Assembly (NCBI RefSeq): GCF_007874125.1
Contig: NZ_CP040128.1
Span: 2,914,001 to 2,978,000 of the forward strand
Length of the DNA stretch: 64,000 bases
From: Noviherbaspirillum sp. UKPF54
GTDB taxonomy: Bacteria > Pseudomonadota > Gammaproteobacteria > Burkholderiales > Burkholderiaceae_D
Direction: 5' to 3'
Shown: piece by piece, positions 38,393-46,977 of the stretch
How positions within the stretch are numbered: the stretch's first letter is position 1
Layout: each line of letters begins with the position of its first letter
Notes under the pieces: generated by a model
Told to the model about the DNA's origin: nothing
What the model saw: the letters and a program-made list of their open reading frames with translations, nothing else
The model's database searches: none
Made by a program: the position numbers and the translations under genes

Positions 38393-38931
38393 GCCGCCGA
38401 CAGGAGGACCGTGCTCACCAGTTGCAGGCCGATGCGCAGCAGAATGAGTGCGACCAGCGGCGACAGGTCGATGCTGCCCACGAGCGGAATCACGCGGCGC
38501 AGCGGGCGCAGCAGTGGATCGTTGAGCGCATGCACGAACGGCGCCAACGGCGCGTGCGGGTTCACCCAGCTGAAAATGGCCTCGATAATGATCAAGCCCA
38601 TGAAGCCATAAAATACCCATTCGCACAGGCGCAGCAGCGACAGCAGTACCAAGTACTGAGGCACGAAGCGCGACATCACCGCCAGATCGATGGCAACTGC
38701 AAGCAGAATCACCAGGAGGGCGCCGATCAGGCTGGCCCAGTCGTACCCGCCGACACCGGGGAGCATTCTGCGCAAGGGCTTGACCATCCAGTCGGTCAGT
38801 TGAAAGATGAACTGGCCGATCGCTGACGGCGGCCGCACGCGTACGACCTGCATCCAGAAGCGGAGTAACAGCGCACCGCCCAATACCCCGGCGGCGCTAT
38901 CGACTATCAAGGTAAGTATGCTTTCCAGCAC
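38389..38931 (-). CDS. YggT-family integral membrane protein
   Basis: A 180-residue inner-membrane protein with two YGGT repeats, each with two hydrophobic segments (about residues 5-27 and 60-85, then about 98-120 and 150-175) and the repeat motif PLRRMLPG / PLRRVIPL. The GTG at 38931 has GGAG 8 bases upstream. An ATG at 38988 would start inside the H1 gene terminator, so I reject it. Related proteins are tied to osmotic tolerance and cell division in some bacteria, but function here is unproven. Confidence 0.85.
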   Translation of the reverse strand: MLESILTLIVDSAAGVLGGALLLRFWMQVVRVRPPSAIGQFIFQLTDWMVKPLRRMLPGVGGYDWASLIGALLVILLAVAIDLAVMSRFVPQYLVLLSLLRLCEWVFYGFMGLIIIEAIFSWVNPHAPLAPFVHALNDPLLRPLRRVIPLVGSIDLSPLVALILLRIGLQLVSTVLLSAA

Positions 38932-38947
38932 TATCTGATCTCCAAAT

Positions 38948-38985
38948 AAAAAAACCCGTTGTGCAACCCATGGGCACACAACGGG
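38948..38985 (-). terminator. Intrinsic terminator after the H1-like gene
   Basis: CCCGTTGTG (38955-38963) pairs with CACAACGGG (38977-38985). On the minus strand the stem is followed by seven Ts. It ends the H1-like transcript just before the yggT start. Confidence 0.9.
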
Positions 38986-39027
38986 CATTTTGCCTGAACT
39001 TAATCAGGCATCCAAGCAAGCCGTCAA

Positions 39028-39732
39028 TTACGGACGGGTGCCGGTCGGAAACGGCCAAGCCGCTGCCGGATTCAGCGTAGTCTTTACAGCGGGAGCAGGA
39101 GCTGCTGCCGGCTTCTTGGCGGCTGCTGCCTTCTTCGGAGCTGCTGCCTTCTTCGGAGCTGCTGCCTTCTTCGGAGCTGCTGCCTTCTTCGGAGCTGCTG
39201 CCTTCTTCGGAGCTGCTGCCTTTTTCGGAGCTGCTGCCTTCTTCGGAGCTGCTGCTTTCTTGGCTACCGGCTTCTTGGCGGCTGCTGCTTTTTTCGGAGC
39301 TGCTGCTTTCTTCGCTACCGGCTTCTTGGCTGCTGCTGCCTTTTTCGGAGCTGCTGCTTTCTTCGCTACCGGCTTCTTGGCGGCTGCGGCCTTTTTCGGA
39401 GCTGCTGCTTTCTTGGCTACCGGCTTCTTGGCGGCTGCTGCTTTTTTCGGAGCTGCTGCTTTCTTCGCTACCGGCTTCTTGGCAGCTGCGGCTTTTTTCG
39501 GAGCTGCTGCTTTCTTCGCTACCGGCTTCTTGGCGGCTGCGGCCTTTTTCGGAGCTGCTGCTTTCTTCGCTACCGGCTTCTTGGCGGCTGCTGCTTTTTT
39601 CGGAGCTGCTGCTTTCTTCGCTACCGGCTTCTTGGCGGCTGCGGCTTTTTTCGGAGCTGCTTCCTTCTTGGCTGCTGCCGGCTTCTTCGCCGGGGCTGCT
39701 TTCTTAGCAGCCGGTTTCTTTGCTGTTGCCAT
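39028..39732 (-). CDS. Histone H1-like Lys/Ala/Pro-rich DNA-binding protein
   Basis: A 234-residue protein almost wholly made of Lys, Ala and Pro, such as AAKKPVAKKAAAPKK. It resembles the C-terminal tail of eukaryotic linker histone and bacterial H1-like proteins (Hc1/AlgP type) that bind DNA without sequence specificity. The first residues are MATAKKPAAKK, shared with the SWIB protein at 51.7 kb. The region encodes eight 17-residue units after about 30 variable residues, then seven KKAAAP units and a short C-terminal end (NPAAAWPFPTGTRP). The start is supported by GAAGGAG 6 bases before ATG 39732. Confidence 0.9.
   Translation of the reverse strand: MATAKKPAAKKAAPAKKPAAAKKEAAPKKAAAAKKPVAKKAAAPKKAAAAKKPVAKKAAAPKKAAAAKKPVAKKAAAPKKAAAAKKPVAKKAAAPKKAAAAKKPVAKKAAAPKKAAAAKKPVAKKAAAPKKAAAAKKPVAKKAAAPKKAAAAKKPVAKKAAAPKKAAAPKKAAAPKKAAAPKKAAAPKKAAAPKKAAAPKKAAAAKKPAAAPAPAVKTTLNPAAAWPFPTGTRP
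39131..39256 (-). repeat. 18-bp tandem repeat encoding KKAAAP
   Basis: Seven near-identical 18-bp units (TTCTTCGGAGCTGCTGCC on the plus strand) begin at 39131, 39149, 39167, 39185, 39203, 39221 and 39239. The unit length is a multiple of three, so copy changes keep the frame. Confidence 0.9.
39264..39671 (-). repeat. 51-bp tandem repeat encoding a 17-residue H1-like unit
   Basis: Eight units with exact 51-bp spacing (CTACCGG at 39264, next every 51 bases to 39621) encode KKAAAAKKPVAKKAAAP-type repeats. Units differ by scattered silent changes (for example GCGG or GCTG for Ala), so the array has both been duplicated and drifted. Recombination within it could alter protein length in 17-residue steps. 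Confidence 0.92.
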
Positions 39733-39863
39733 TTGTTTCTCCTTCACGTGATGGAAAAATTCAAACTACGAGGTTGGAAATCCTCCTGAACCATCGCGAT
39801 GATCCAGGCGGATTATTCATCGGCACAAGCAAGCTTCTGTTTGCGCTAATGAATTCGGCACCA

Positions 39864-39903
39864 GCTGAACTGCTGCATCACCTCACCCATGCAGCACTTC
39901 AGC
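39864..39903. repeat. Long hairpin in the upstream region of the H1-like gene
   Basis: A 15-bp stem with one mismatch (39864-39878 with 39889-39903) and a 10-base loop lies 132 bases upstream of the H1-like start. Neither strand has a T-run after it. It could be a leader RNA structure or a protein-binding site. Confidence 0.6.
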
Positions 39904-40005
39904 CTCATCTGACTACGCCTCTCTTCTTGCAAGGATCACCGCCGCGCGTCGGCAGTGACGGAGGTCCAAGCCGCGCGCTCAGAAGGCGCTGCGGCGGCCG
40001 TAGCC

Positions 40006-40034
40006 AAAAAAAACGCCGGCAGCAATGCCGGCGT
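40006..40034 (-). terminator. Intrinsic terminator downstream of nrdB
   Basis: ACGCCGGC (40013-40020) pairs with GCCGGCGT (40027-40034) around AGCAAT. On the minus strand the stem is followed by eight Ts. It lies about 275 bases beyond the nrdB stop, so either nrdAB has a long 3' UTR or a small unidentified transcript ends here. Confidence 0.88.
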
Positions 40035-40308
40035 GGGAATGCTTTTTCTCAAAAACCAACAGGTTTTTCAGGAAAAAAGCCGCCTTGCCCGACTGCGTCG
40101 GGGTCAGCGGCGATAACAGAGAAGATCGCAGATTGATTCGGTACGTTCGTCTACTGTCCATTAACTCGGTTGTAGCCCTTCAGGTTTCGCAGTCTCTTTT
40201 CGAATCGCCGGTCATCCATGCCGACCGGCCGCTTTGTCGACCACTGCCTCTCCAACCATCTCGCGCAATCCTGCACGAGAGCCTGGAGCACCTGGCTGTC
40301 ACATCTTC
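40035..40308. other. Stretch between nrdB and its terminator, no clear gene
   Basis: A minus-strand frame (40151-40405) overlaps nrdB and its free part ends in a basic tail; it resembles no family I know. I see no tRNA or riboswitch. It may be untranslated mRNA or a small unrecognised gene. Confidence 0.4.
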
Positions 40309-41502
40309 TTAATCCCAGCTCAGTGCGCCACCGGTTTGGTATTCGATCACACGAGTCTCGAAGAAGTTGCGTTCTTTTTTCAGATCGATCATCTCGCTCA
40401 TCCACGGGAAGGGATTCTCTTCCTGAGGGAACATCGGATCGAGACCGATCTGCTGCGCGCGACGATTTGCGATGAATCGCAAGTACCCTTTGAACATCGG
40501 CGCATTCAAACCAAGCACTCCACGCGGCATTGTATCCTCAGCGTAGCGATATTCCAACTCCACCGCGCGCAAAAACAACGATTTGATCTCCTCGCGAAAT
40601 TCAGCAGTCCACAGATGCGGGTTCTCCAGCTTGATCGTGTTGATCAGATCGATCCCGAAATTGCAGTGCATCGATTCGTCGCGCAGGATGTACTGATACT
40701 GCTCGGCTGCGCCCATCATCTTGTTCTGCCGGCCGAGCGCCAGGATCTGCGTGAAGCCGACGTAGAAGAACAGCCCTTCCATCAGGCATGCGAACACGAT
40801 CAGCGAACGCAAGAGCGTCTGGTCCGCTTCGAGCGTGCCGGTCTTGAACTCGGGGTTGGTCAGCACGTCGATGAACGGAATCAGGAATTCGTCCTTGTCG
40901 CGGATCGATGCGATCTCGTGGTAGGCGTTGAAGATCTCCGACTCGTCCAGGCCGAGCGACTCGACGATGTACTGGTAGGCATGCGTGTGGATTGCCTCCT
41001 CGAATGCCTGGCGCAGCAGGTACTGGCGGCATTCCGGCGCGGTGATGTGGCGGTAGGTGCCGAGCACGATGTTGTTGGCGGCGAGCGAGTCGGCGGTGAC
41101 GAAGAAGCCGAGGTTGCGCTTGATGATGCGGCGCTCGTCTTCGGTCAGGCCGTTCGGATTCTTCCACAGCTCGATGTCGCGCTGCATGTTGATTTCCTGC
41201 GGCATCCAGTGGTTGGCGCAGCCGGCCAGGTACTTGTCCCAGGCCCATTTGTATTTGAACGGGACCAGCTGATTGACGTCGGTCTGACCGTTGATGATGC
41301 GCTTGTCGGCGGCATTGACGCGCCGCGCCTCCCCGCCAGCGATGACTTCTTCCCGCGCGGAGACGAGCGCCGGATTCAGCGCGGTGTCGGTCAGCGGTGT
41401 ATTCAGGGAACGGGGAGCCGAGGGCATGGCCGGCGCGAACGCCGGCTGCGGTGCGGATGCGGATTTGGCGGCAGGGTTGATTTCGTCGTCCCAACTGAGC
41501 AT
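40309..41502 (-). CDS. nrdB: Ribonucleotide reductase class Ia, beta subunit
   Basis: NrdB carries the diiron-tyrosyl radical cofactor that drives dNTP synthesis by NrdA. The start is ATG 41502 (AAGGAAG upstream, 397 residues); the frame is open to 41583 without family support. Iron-ligand helices are seen as [16 protein letters not shown] and [12 protein letters not shown], and the C-terminus [16 protein letters not shown] is the tail that docks to NrdA. It follows nrdA by 98 bases. Confidence 0.96.
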   Translation of the reverse strand: MLSWDDEINPAAKSASAPQPAFAPAMPSAPRSLNTPLTDTALNPALVSAREEVIAGGEARRVNAADKRIINGQTDVNQLVPFKYKWAWDKYLAGCANHWMPQEINMQRDIELWKNPNGLTEDERRIIKRNLGFFVTADSLAANNIVLGTYRHITAPECRQYLLRQAFEEAIHTHAYQYIVESLGLDESEIFNAYHEIASIRDKDEFLIPFIDVLTNPEFKTGTLEADQTLLRSLIVFACLMEGLFFYVGFTQILALGRQNKMMGAAEQYQYILRDESMHCNFGIDLINTIKLENPHLWTAEFREEIKSLFLRAVELEYRYAEDTMPRGVLGLNAPMFKGYLRFIANRRAQQIGLDPMFPQEENPFPWMSEMIDLKKERNFFETRVIEYQTGGALSWD

Positions 41503-41600
41503 GGTCTTCTTCCTTACTGGGTATTGTAGTTGCAGTTGCGCGATGCGCAAGGCGTTCGATGGCCGGTGCAGCTTGCGCCGCACCGGCTCATCGCGTCAGA

Positions 41601-44537
41601 TCACTGGCAGGCTTCGCACTCTTCGAAACCAGGGTCGCCCGGACGCAGCATGCAGGCCGGGCCGGCCACGTCGTCGGCAGCGGAAGCTGCGGCTACAGCG
41701 ACCGGCGCGGCAGCTGCAACGTCGACGCCCATGCCGCCGGCGGATACGGCGTTGAGCGCACCGGCCTTGGTGGTCGACTTCTCCGCATGGGTGGCGCCGA
41801 TGGTGCGCAGGTAGTAGGTCGTCTTCAAACCGCGCACCCAGGCCAGCTTGTAGGTCTCGTCGAGCTTCTTGCCGGATGCGCCGGCCATGTAGATGTTCAG
41901 CGATTGCGCTTGATCAATCCACTTCTGGCGACGCGATGCGGCTTCCACCAGCCACTTCGGATCGACTTCGAACGCGGTCGCGTAGATCTCGCGCAGGTCT
42001 TGCGGAATGCGGTCGATCTTGGCCAGGCTGCCATCGAAGTACTTCAGGTCGGCAACCATCACCTCGTCCCACAGGCCGCGCGCCTTCAGGTCACGCACCA
42101 GGTGCTCGTTGATCTCGGTAAATTCGCCGGACAGGTTCGACTTCACGTACAGGTTCTGGTAAGTCGGCTCGATGCAGGCGGACACGTCGATGATGTTGGA
42201 GATCGTCGCGGTCGGCGCGATCGCCACGCAGTTCGAGTTGCGCATGCCGTGCTCTTTAATGCGGGCACGCAGCGCGCTCCAGTCCATGCTCTCGGAGGTA
42301 TCGACTTCCAGGTAGCCGCCGCGCTCTTCCGCCAGCAGCTTGACGGAATCCTGCGGCAGGATGCCGCGATCCCACAGCGACCCGCGGTAGGAGCTGTAAC
42401 GGCCGCGCTCTTGCGCCAGCTCGGTCGACGCCCAGTAGGCGTAATAGCACACTGCTTCCATCGAGCGGTCGGCGAATTCGACCGCGTCCATCGACGCGTA
42501 CGGAACGCGCATCATGTGCAGGCAGTCCTGGAAACCCATGATGCCCATGCCGACCGGACGGTGGCGCAGGTTGGAATCGCGCGCCTTCTTCACCGCGTAG
42601 TAGTTGATGTCGATCACGTTATCCAGCATGCGCATCGCGGTGCGGATCGTCTTCTGCAGCTTCTCGTGGTCGAGCCGCATTTCTCCATTTATGTCCTTCA
42701 TGTGCGCCGGCAGGTTCACCGAGCCGAGGTTGCAGACCGCGATCTCGGAATCGTTGGTGTTCAGCGTGATCTCGGTGCACAGGTTGGAGCTGTGGACGAC
42801 GCCGATGTGCTGCTGTGGAGAACGGATGTTGCACGGATCCTTGAAGGTGATCCACGGATGGCCGGTCTCGAACAGCATCGACAGCATCTTGCGCCACAGA
42901 TCCATCGCCTGCACCTTCTTATATAGCTTCAGTTCGCCGCGCGCGGCCTTCGCCTCATACGCGGTATAGGCATCCTCGAACGCGCGGCCGAACTTGTCGT
43001 GCAGGTCCGGCACGTCTGACGGCGAAAACAGTGTCCACTCGCCCTTTTCCATCACGCGCTTCATGAACAGGTCCGGAATCCAGTTCGCGGTGTTCATGTC
43101 GTGGGTGCGGCGGCGGTCGTCGCCGGTGTTCTTGCGCAGGTCGAGAAATTCCTCGATGTCCATGTGCCAGGTTTCCAAATAGGCACAGACCGCGCCCTTG
43201 CGCTTGCCGCCCTGGTTCACCGCGACGGCGGTGTCGTTCACCACTTTCAGGAACGGCACCACGCCCTGCGACTTGCCGTTGGTGCCCTTGATGTGGGCGC
43301 CGAGCGCGCGCACCGGGGTCCAGTCGTTGCCCAGGCCGCCGGCGAACTTGGCCAGCAGCGCATTCTCTTTAATGGCTTCGTAGATGCCGTCCAGATCGTC
43401 CGACACGGTAGTCAGGTAGCACGACGACAGTTGCGAGCGCTGCGTGCCGGAATTGAACAGGGTCGGCGTCGAGCTCATGAAGTCGAACGAGGACAGCAGG
43501 TTGTAGAACTCGATGGTACGCGCTTCGCGGTCGATCTCGTTCAAGGCCAGGCCCATTGCCACGCGCATGTAGAACGCCTGCGGCATTTCGATGCGGGTGC
43601 CGTCGATATGCAGGAAGTAGCGGTCGTACAGCGTCTGCAAGCCGAGGTAGCCGAACTGGAGGTCGCGTTCCGGCTTCAATGCCTCGGCCAGCTGCGCCAG
43701 GTCGTACTGCGCCAGCTTGGCGTCGAGCAGGCCGGCGTCGATGCCTTTCTTGACGTATTTCGGGAAGTAATCAATATAGTGTCGCTGCGCATCTGCTTGC
43801 GCGACTTCCTGGCCGAACACTTCCTTGCGGATGGTGTGCATCAGCAGGCGCGCGGTGACCTTGCTGTACGCCGGGTCCTTTTCCATCAGCGCGCGCGCGG
43901 CCAGGATGGCGGACTTGTGCAGCTCCTCGACCGGCACGCCGTCGTACAGATTCTTGACGGTCTCGGCCAGGATCGCTTCGGCGTCGCCATGCTTTTCCAG
44001 GCCGACGCAGGCGGAGGTGATCAGTTCGCGCACCTGGTTCAAGTCGAGCAGGCGGCGCTCGCCGTTTTCGGTGACGTGCAGCTGCGGGACATCCGCGGTC
44101 TTGGCGGATTGCTGCTGCGCACGCTCTTCCATGCGCTTGGCGCGGTACAGCACGTAGGCGCGGGCGACGTCATGCTCGCCGGAGCGCATCAGCGCCAGCT
44201 CGACCTGGTCCTGCACGTCCTCGATGTGGAAGGTGCCGCCGGCCGGCTGGCGGCGCACCAATGCGGCGACCACGTTGGCGGTCAACTGTTCGACCAGCTC
44301 GCGCACGCGGGCCGACGCCGCGCCCTGCCCGCCGTTCACGGCGAGGAATGCCTTGGTGACCGCGATCGAAATCTTGGAAGGCTCAAAGCCGACGACCGCG
44401 CCGTTGCGGCGGATGACCTTGTAATCGCCCAGGCCGATGGACAGATTCGCCGTCGCGGCGGACGTGCTGCCGCCGTGGGCAGGCACCATGCCGAATTCGC
44501 CCGTGGATTTGAGAGAAACTTCCTGAGTAGAGTGCAT
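41601..44537 (-). CDS. nrdA: Ribonucleotide reductase class Ia, alpha subunit
   Basis: NrdA reduces ribonucleoside diphosphates. The 978-residue protein is longer than E. coli NrdA (761) because two ATP-cone-like regions precede the core, one clear (YKVIRRNGAVVGFEPSKIS) and one weaker near residues 155-240, as in Pseudomonas NrdA. Substrate and cysteine regions include NLCTEITLN and CNLGSVNLPAH. The C-terminus ends in CEACQ, the cysteine pair that is re-reduced by thioredoxin or glutaredoxin. AGGAGG stands 4 bases before ATG 44537. Confidence 0.96.
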   Translation of the reverse strand: MHSTQEVSLKSTGEFGMVPAHGGSTSAATANLSIGLGDYKVIRRNGAVVGFEPSKISIAVTKAFLAVNGGQGAASARVRELVEQLTANVVAALVRRQPAGGTFHIEDVQDQVELALMRSGEHDVARAYVLYRAKRMEERAQQQSAKTADVPQLHVTENGERRLLDLNQVRELITSACVGLEKHGDAEAILAETVKNLYDGVPVEELHKSAILAARALMEKDPAYSKVTARLLMHTIRKEVFGQEVAQADAQRHYIDYFPKYVKKGIDAGLLDAKLAQYDLAQLAEALKPERDLQFGYLGLQTLYDRYFLHIDGTRIEMPQAFYMRVAMGLALNEIDREARTIEFYNLLSSFDFMSSTPTLFNSGTQRSQLSSCYLTTVSDDLDGIYEAIKENALLAKFAGGLGNDWTPVRALGAHIKGTNGKSQGVVPFLKVVNDTAVAVNQGGKRKGAVCAYLETWHMDIEEFLDLRKNTGDDRRRTHDMNTANWIPDLFMKRVMEKGEWTLFSPSDVPDLHDKFGRAFEDAYTAYEAKAARGELKLYKKVQAMDLWRKMLSMLFETGHPWITFKDPCNIRSPQQHIGVVHSSNLCTEITLNTNDSEIAVCNLGSVNLPAHMKDINGEMRLDHEKLQKTIRTAMRMLDNVIDINYYAVKKARDSNLRHRPVGMGIMGFQDCLHMMRVPYASMDAVEFADRSMEAVCYYAYWASTELAQERGRYSSYRGSLWDRGILPQDSVKLLAEERGGYLEVDTSESMDWSALRARIKEHGMRNSNCVAIAPTATISNIIDVSACIEPTYQNLYVKSNLSGEFTEINEHLVRDLKARGLWDEVMVADLKYFDGSLAKIDRIPQDLREIYATAFEVDPKWLVEAASRRQKWIDQAQSLNIYMAGASGKKLDETYKLAWVRGLKTTYYLRTIGATHAEKSTTKAGALNAVSAGGMGVDVAAAAPVAVAAASAADDVAGPACMLRPGDPGFEECEACQ

Positions 44538-44771
44538 CTAGCCTCCTAACTATGTCGCGGCAGCGTTCATGCTGCTCATGTTTATTAATTAGAACACCCG
44601 GTCCAACCGGGGTTCGCGGGTTCAACGATGACGTCGTCCCATCTGCCGCATAGGCGGCACATGGCCTGGCGCACATCTGAAAGGGAGAGCCGTTCACCGC
44701 CCGCCCAACATGACACTCGTCTTTATATTGAGAACTGCCTGAACAGCCCACGGAGTGGGATAATCGCAGCG

Positions 44772-44787
44772 ACACTAGATATAGTGG
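44772..44787 (-). promoter_or_regulatory. NrdR box (distal, in the nrdA leader)
   Basis: ACACTAGATATAGTGG closely matches the NrdR palindrome (ACACwATATATwGTGT-type). It is centred 31 bp (three helical turns) from the second box, the spacing seen in NrdR-controlled operons. Confidence 0.88.
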
Positions 44788-44802
44788 TGCGTAGCGCGAT
44801 TG

Positions 44803-44818
44803 ACACTAATTCTAGTGC
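44803..44818 (-). promoter_or_regulatory. NrdR box overlapping the nrdA -10 element
   Basis: ACACTAATTCTAGTGC is a palindromic NrdR box that covers the -10 hexamer of the predicted nrdA promoter. Binding would block RNA polymerase, consistent with NrdR repression of ribonucleotide reductase when dATP is high. Confidence 0.85.
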
Positions 44819-44837
44819 CAGCACTTCAAGGATGCAA
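44809..44837 (-). promoter_or_regulatory. Predicted nrdA sigma70 promoter
   Basis: On the minus strand TTGCAT (44837-44832) and TAGAAT (44814-44809) are separated by exactly 17 bp. Initiation near 44802 would give a leader of about 265 bases before the nrdA ATG. The -10 lies inside an NrdR box. Confidence 0.75.
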
Positions 44838-44891
44838 TATCTTTTTTACTTGATCTGCAACAAATTTTCCTGCCGCAAAGTACTTGACTTT

Positions 44892-45494
44892 TTAGTCGGC
44901 ACAAGGAAAACGCAGTGAGGGGGTCGCAGGCGTGCTGCAAGACTCTTTTTGAATCAAGGACTTGCGGTAGCGTTCCCAGTCGAAGAAGGGACCCGGATCG
45001 GTCTTGCGGCCGGGCGCGATGTACTCGTGCCCGGAGACGTCGGTAATCGGGTAGCGCAGGCGCAGCGCACTGGTCAGCGCGGCCAGCGCTTCGTATTGAA
45101 GCGGCTCGAACGGATCGAAGTCCGTGCCCTCCAGCTCGATCCCGATCGAGAAATCATTGCAGCGCTCGCGTCCGCAAAACGAGGATGCGCCGGCATGCCA
45201 GGCGCGATCGCCGGCCGACACGAACTGGATCACGCTCCCGTCGCGCCGGATCAGGAAATGCGCGGAGACCTTCATTCCGCGCAGGCGGTCGAAATAGGGA
45301 TGAGCATCGCAGTCGAGCCGGTTGCCGAACAGCTCGGCGATATATGGCCCGCCGAACTCACCGGGCGGCAGGCTGATGTTATGGATCACCAGCAGGTCGA
45401 TTGCGGTGCCTTCGGCGCGCCGGTCGAAGTTCGGCGACGGCATGCGCTCTGCGCCGCTGGCCCAGCCGTCGGCATCTATCTCAAATCGTGTCAT
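44892..45494 (-). CDS. ampD: 1,6-anhydro-N-acetylmuramyl-L-alanine amidase
   Basis: AmpD cleaves anhydro-muropeptides in the cytosol during cell-wall recycling, and its loss derepresses AmpC beta-lactamase in bacteria that have AmpR. The 200-residue protein has the zinc ligands H38 (LVIHNISLP), H156 (SGHEYIAPGRKTDPGP) and D166, with K164 in the same loop, matching Citrobacter AmpD. Its start overlaps the pilR stop by 4 bases, so it may be co-transcribed with pilSR. Mpl elsewhere in the window acts in the same recycling route. Confidence 0.95.
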   Translation of the reverse strand: MTRFEIDADGWASGAERMPSPNFDRRAEGTAIDLLVIHNISLPPGEFGGPYIAELFGNRLDCDAHPYFDRLRGMKVSAHFLIRRDGSVIQFVSAGDRAWHAGASSFCGRERCNDFSIGIELEGTDFDPFEPLQYEALAALTSALRLRYPITDVSGHEYIAPGRKTDPGPFFDWERYRKSLIQKESCSTPATPSLRFPCAD

Positions 45495-46948
45495 GAATCG
45501 GGTTCGTGAATCGACAGGCGCTGCATGCGGTAACGCAGCTGGCGGAAACTGATGCCCAGGAGCTCGGCCGCCTGGGTCCGGTTGAAATGGGTCTTTTCGA
45601 GCGCGCGCCGGATGATTTCACGCTCGACATTGTCCAGGTGGTCCGGCAGCGAGTGCGGCAGTTCGCCGTCGTCATCCTCTGTTCGCGTTTGCGGCGCGGG
45701 GGGATCAGCTTGCTCTGCCGGAGATGCGACCGACGCCTCCTCTTGCGGCAGCTGTGGTACCGGCTGTGCAAGTGGAATCTGCGGCGCCGGAGCGACGGCT
45801 TTCAACGCAAGGTCGGCAACCTCGATCGTCCCATCGTTGGCGAACGCGAGTGCGCGTTCGAGGATGTTTTCCAGTTCGCGCACGTTGCCCGGAAAGGAAT
45901 AGGAACGCAGCGCCGCCAATGCCTGCGGCGTAAGGACGGCCTTGCCGCCCGGCGCAAGCCGTTCGAGAATGACATCAGCCAGCAGGCCGATGTCGTCGAG
46001 CCGTTCGCGCAGCGGCGGCAGGCGCAGTTCGATCACGTTCAGACGGTAAAACAAGTCCTGCCGGAACTGGCCCTTTTCGACGCATTCGGCCAGGTTCTGA
46101 TGGGTGGCACTGACGAGCCGCACGTCGACCGGCTCCTCGAGCGTTGCGCCGACCTTGCGTACGCGGCGCTCCTGGATGGCGCGCAACAGCTTGACCTGCA
46201 TCGGTAGCGGCAGGTCGGCAACCTCGTCGAGCATCAGGGTGCCGCCGTTGGCCGCCTGAAAAAAACCGTCGCGATCGTCGTTCGCTCCGGTGAACGCCCC
46301 CCTGCGGTAGCCGAAAAACTCGGCTTCCATCAATGCTTCCGGGATCGCGCCGCAATTGACGGCAATGAAAGGCTTGTCGGCGCGCGCGCTGTGCGCATGG
46401 ATGTCGCGCGCGGCGAGTTCCTTGCCGCTGCCGGACTCGCCGGTAATCGCCACCGGTGCCATGCTGCGCGCCAGGCGCGCGATCTGCGCGCGCAGGTCCT
46501 GCATCGCTGCCGACTGCCCGATCAGGCGCGACGCGTGCGCCGCATGCTGCGCGCCGGCATCATGGCTGTCGTCTTCGGTCTTGTGCATGCGCAGCGCCGA
46601 CTGCACCATCAGGCGCAACTGATCGAGCCCGACCGGCTTGGACAGGTAGTCGAACGCGCCGGCCTTCAATGCCGCGACCGCGTTGTCGGCGCTGCCGAAC
46701 GCGGTGATCACCGCAATCGGCGTGCTCTTGCAGGCTGCGGTCACCTCCCGCACCAGCTCGATGCCCAACCCGTCGGGCAGACGCATGTCGGTCAGTACCA
46801 GCGCGTACTCGTGGCGCGCCAGATGCGCACGCGCCGCGGCCAGGCAATCCGCGCAGTCGACGTCGAGCCCCATCCGCACAAGCGTGATTTCGAGCAGCTC
46901 GCGCAGGTCGGCTTCGTCGTCGACGACGAGAATACGGGGTGCAGTCAT
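45491..46948 (-). CDS. pilR: Sigma54-dependent response regulator, PilR-type
   Basis: A 485-residue NtrC-family regulator. The receiver has phospho-acceptor D54 (LTDMRLPDG). The AAA+ domain has Walker A GESGSGKE near residue 169 and the sigma54-contact loop GAFTGA near 218. The C-terminus is a Fis-type helix-turn-helix (THFNRTQAAELLGISFRQLR). In Pseudomonas PilR activates the pilA pilin promoter. The sensor pilS is 29 bases upstream. Regulation of targets outside pilin is not visible here. Confidence 0.93.
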   Translation of the reverse strand: MTAPRILVVDDEADLRELLEITLVRMGLDVDCADCLAAARAHLARHEYALVLTDMRLPDGLGIELVREVTAACKSTPIAVITAFGSADNAVAALKAGAFDYLSKPVGLDQLRLMVQSALRMHKTEDDSHDAGAQHAAHASRLIGQSAAMQDLRAQIARLARSMAPVAITGESGSGKELAARDIHAHSARADKPFIAVNCGAIPEALMEAEFFGYRRGAFTGANDDRDGFFQAANGGTLMLDEVADLPLPMQVKLLRAIQERRVRKVGATLEEPVDVRLVSATHQNLAECVEKGQFRQDLFYRLNVIELRLPPLRERLDDIGLLADVILERLAPGGKAVLTPQALAALRSYSFPGNVRELENILERALAFANDGTIEVADLALKAVAPAPQIPLAQPVPQLPQEEASVASPAEQADPPAPQTRTEDDDGELPHSLPDHLDNVEREIIRRALEKTHFNRTQAAELLGISFRQLRYRMQRLSIHEPDS

Positions 46949-46977
46949 GGCAGCAGTCTTGTCATTTGCTCAAAAAC

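Noticed and set aside
39131..39671. CRISPR array suspected from regular repeats
   Set aside because: Units are contiguous, without unique spacers, and encode a Lys/Ala/Pro protein; no cas genes are present.
38990..39751. Plus-strand frame full of FFGAAAF repeats that looks like a membrane protein
   Set aside because: It is the antisense of the H1-like Lys/Ala/Pro gene. The minus strand has a good Shine-Dalgarno site, a terminator and a known protein type.
39979..40161. Possible small gene ending in KKHSHAGIAAGVFFGYG
   Set aside because: The frame runs through the nrdB terminator hairpin, so it is unlikely to be translated.
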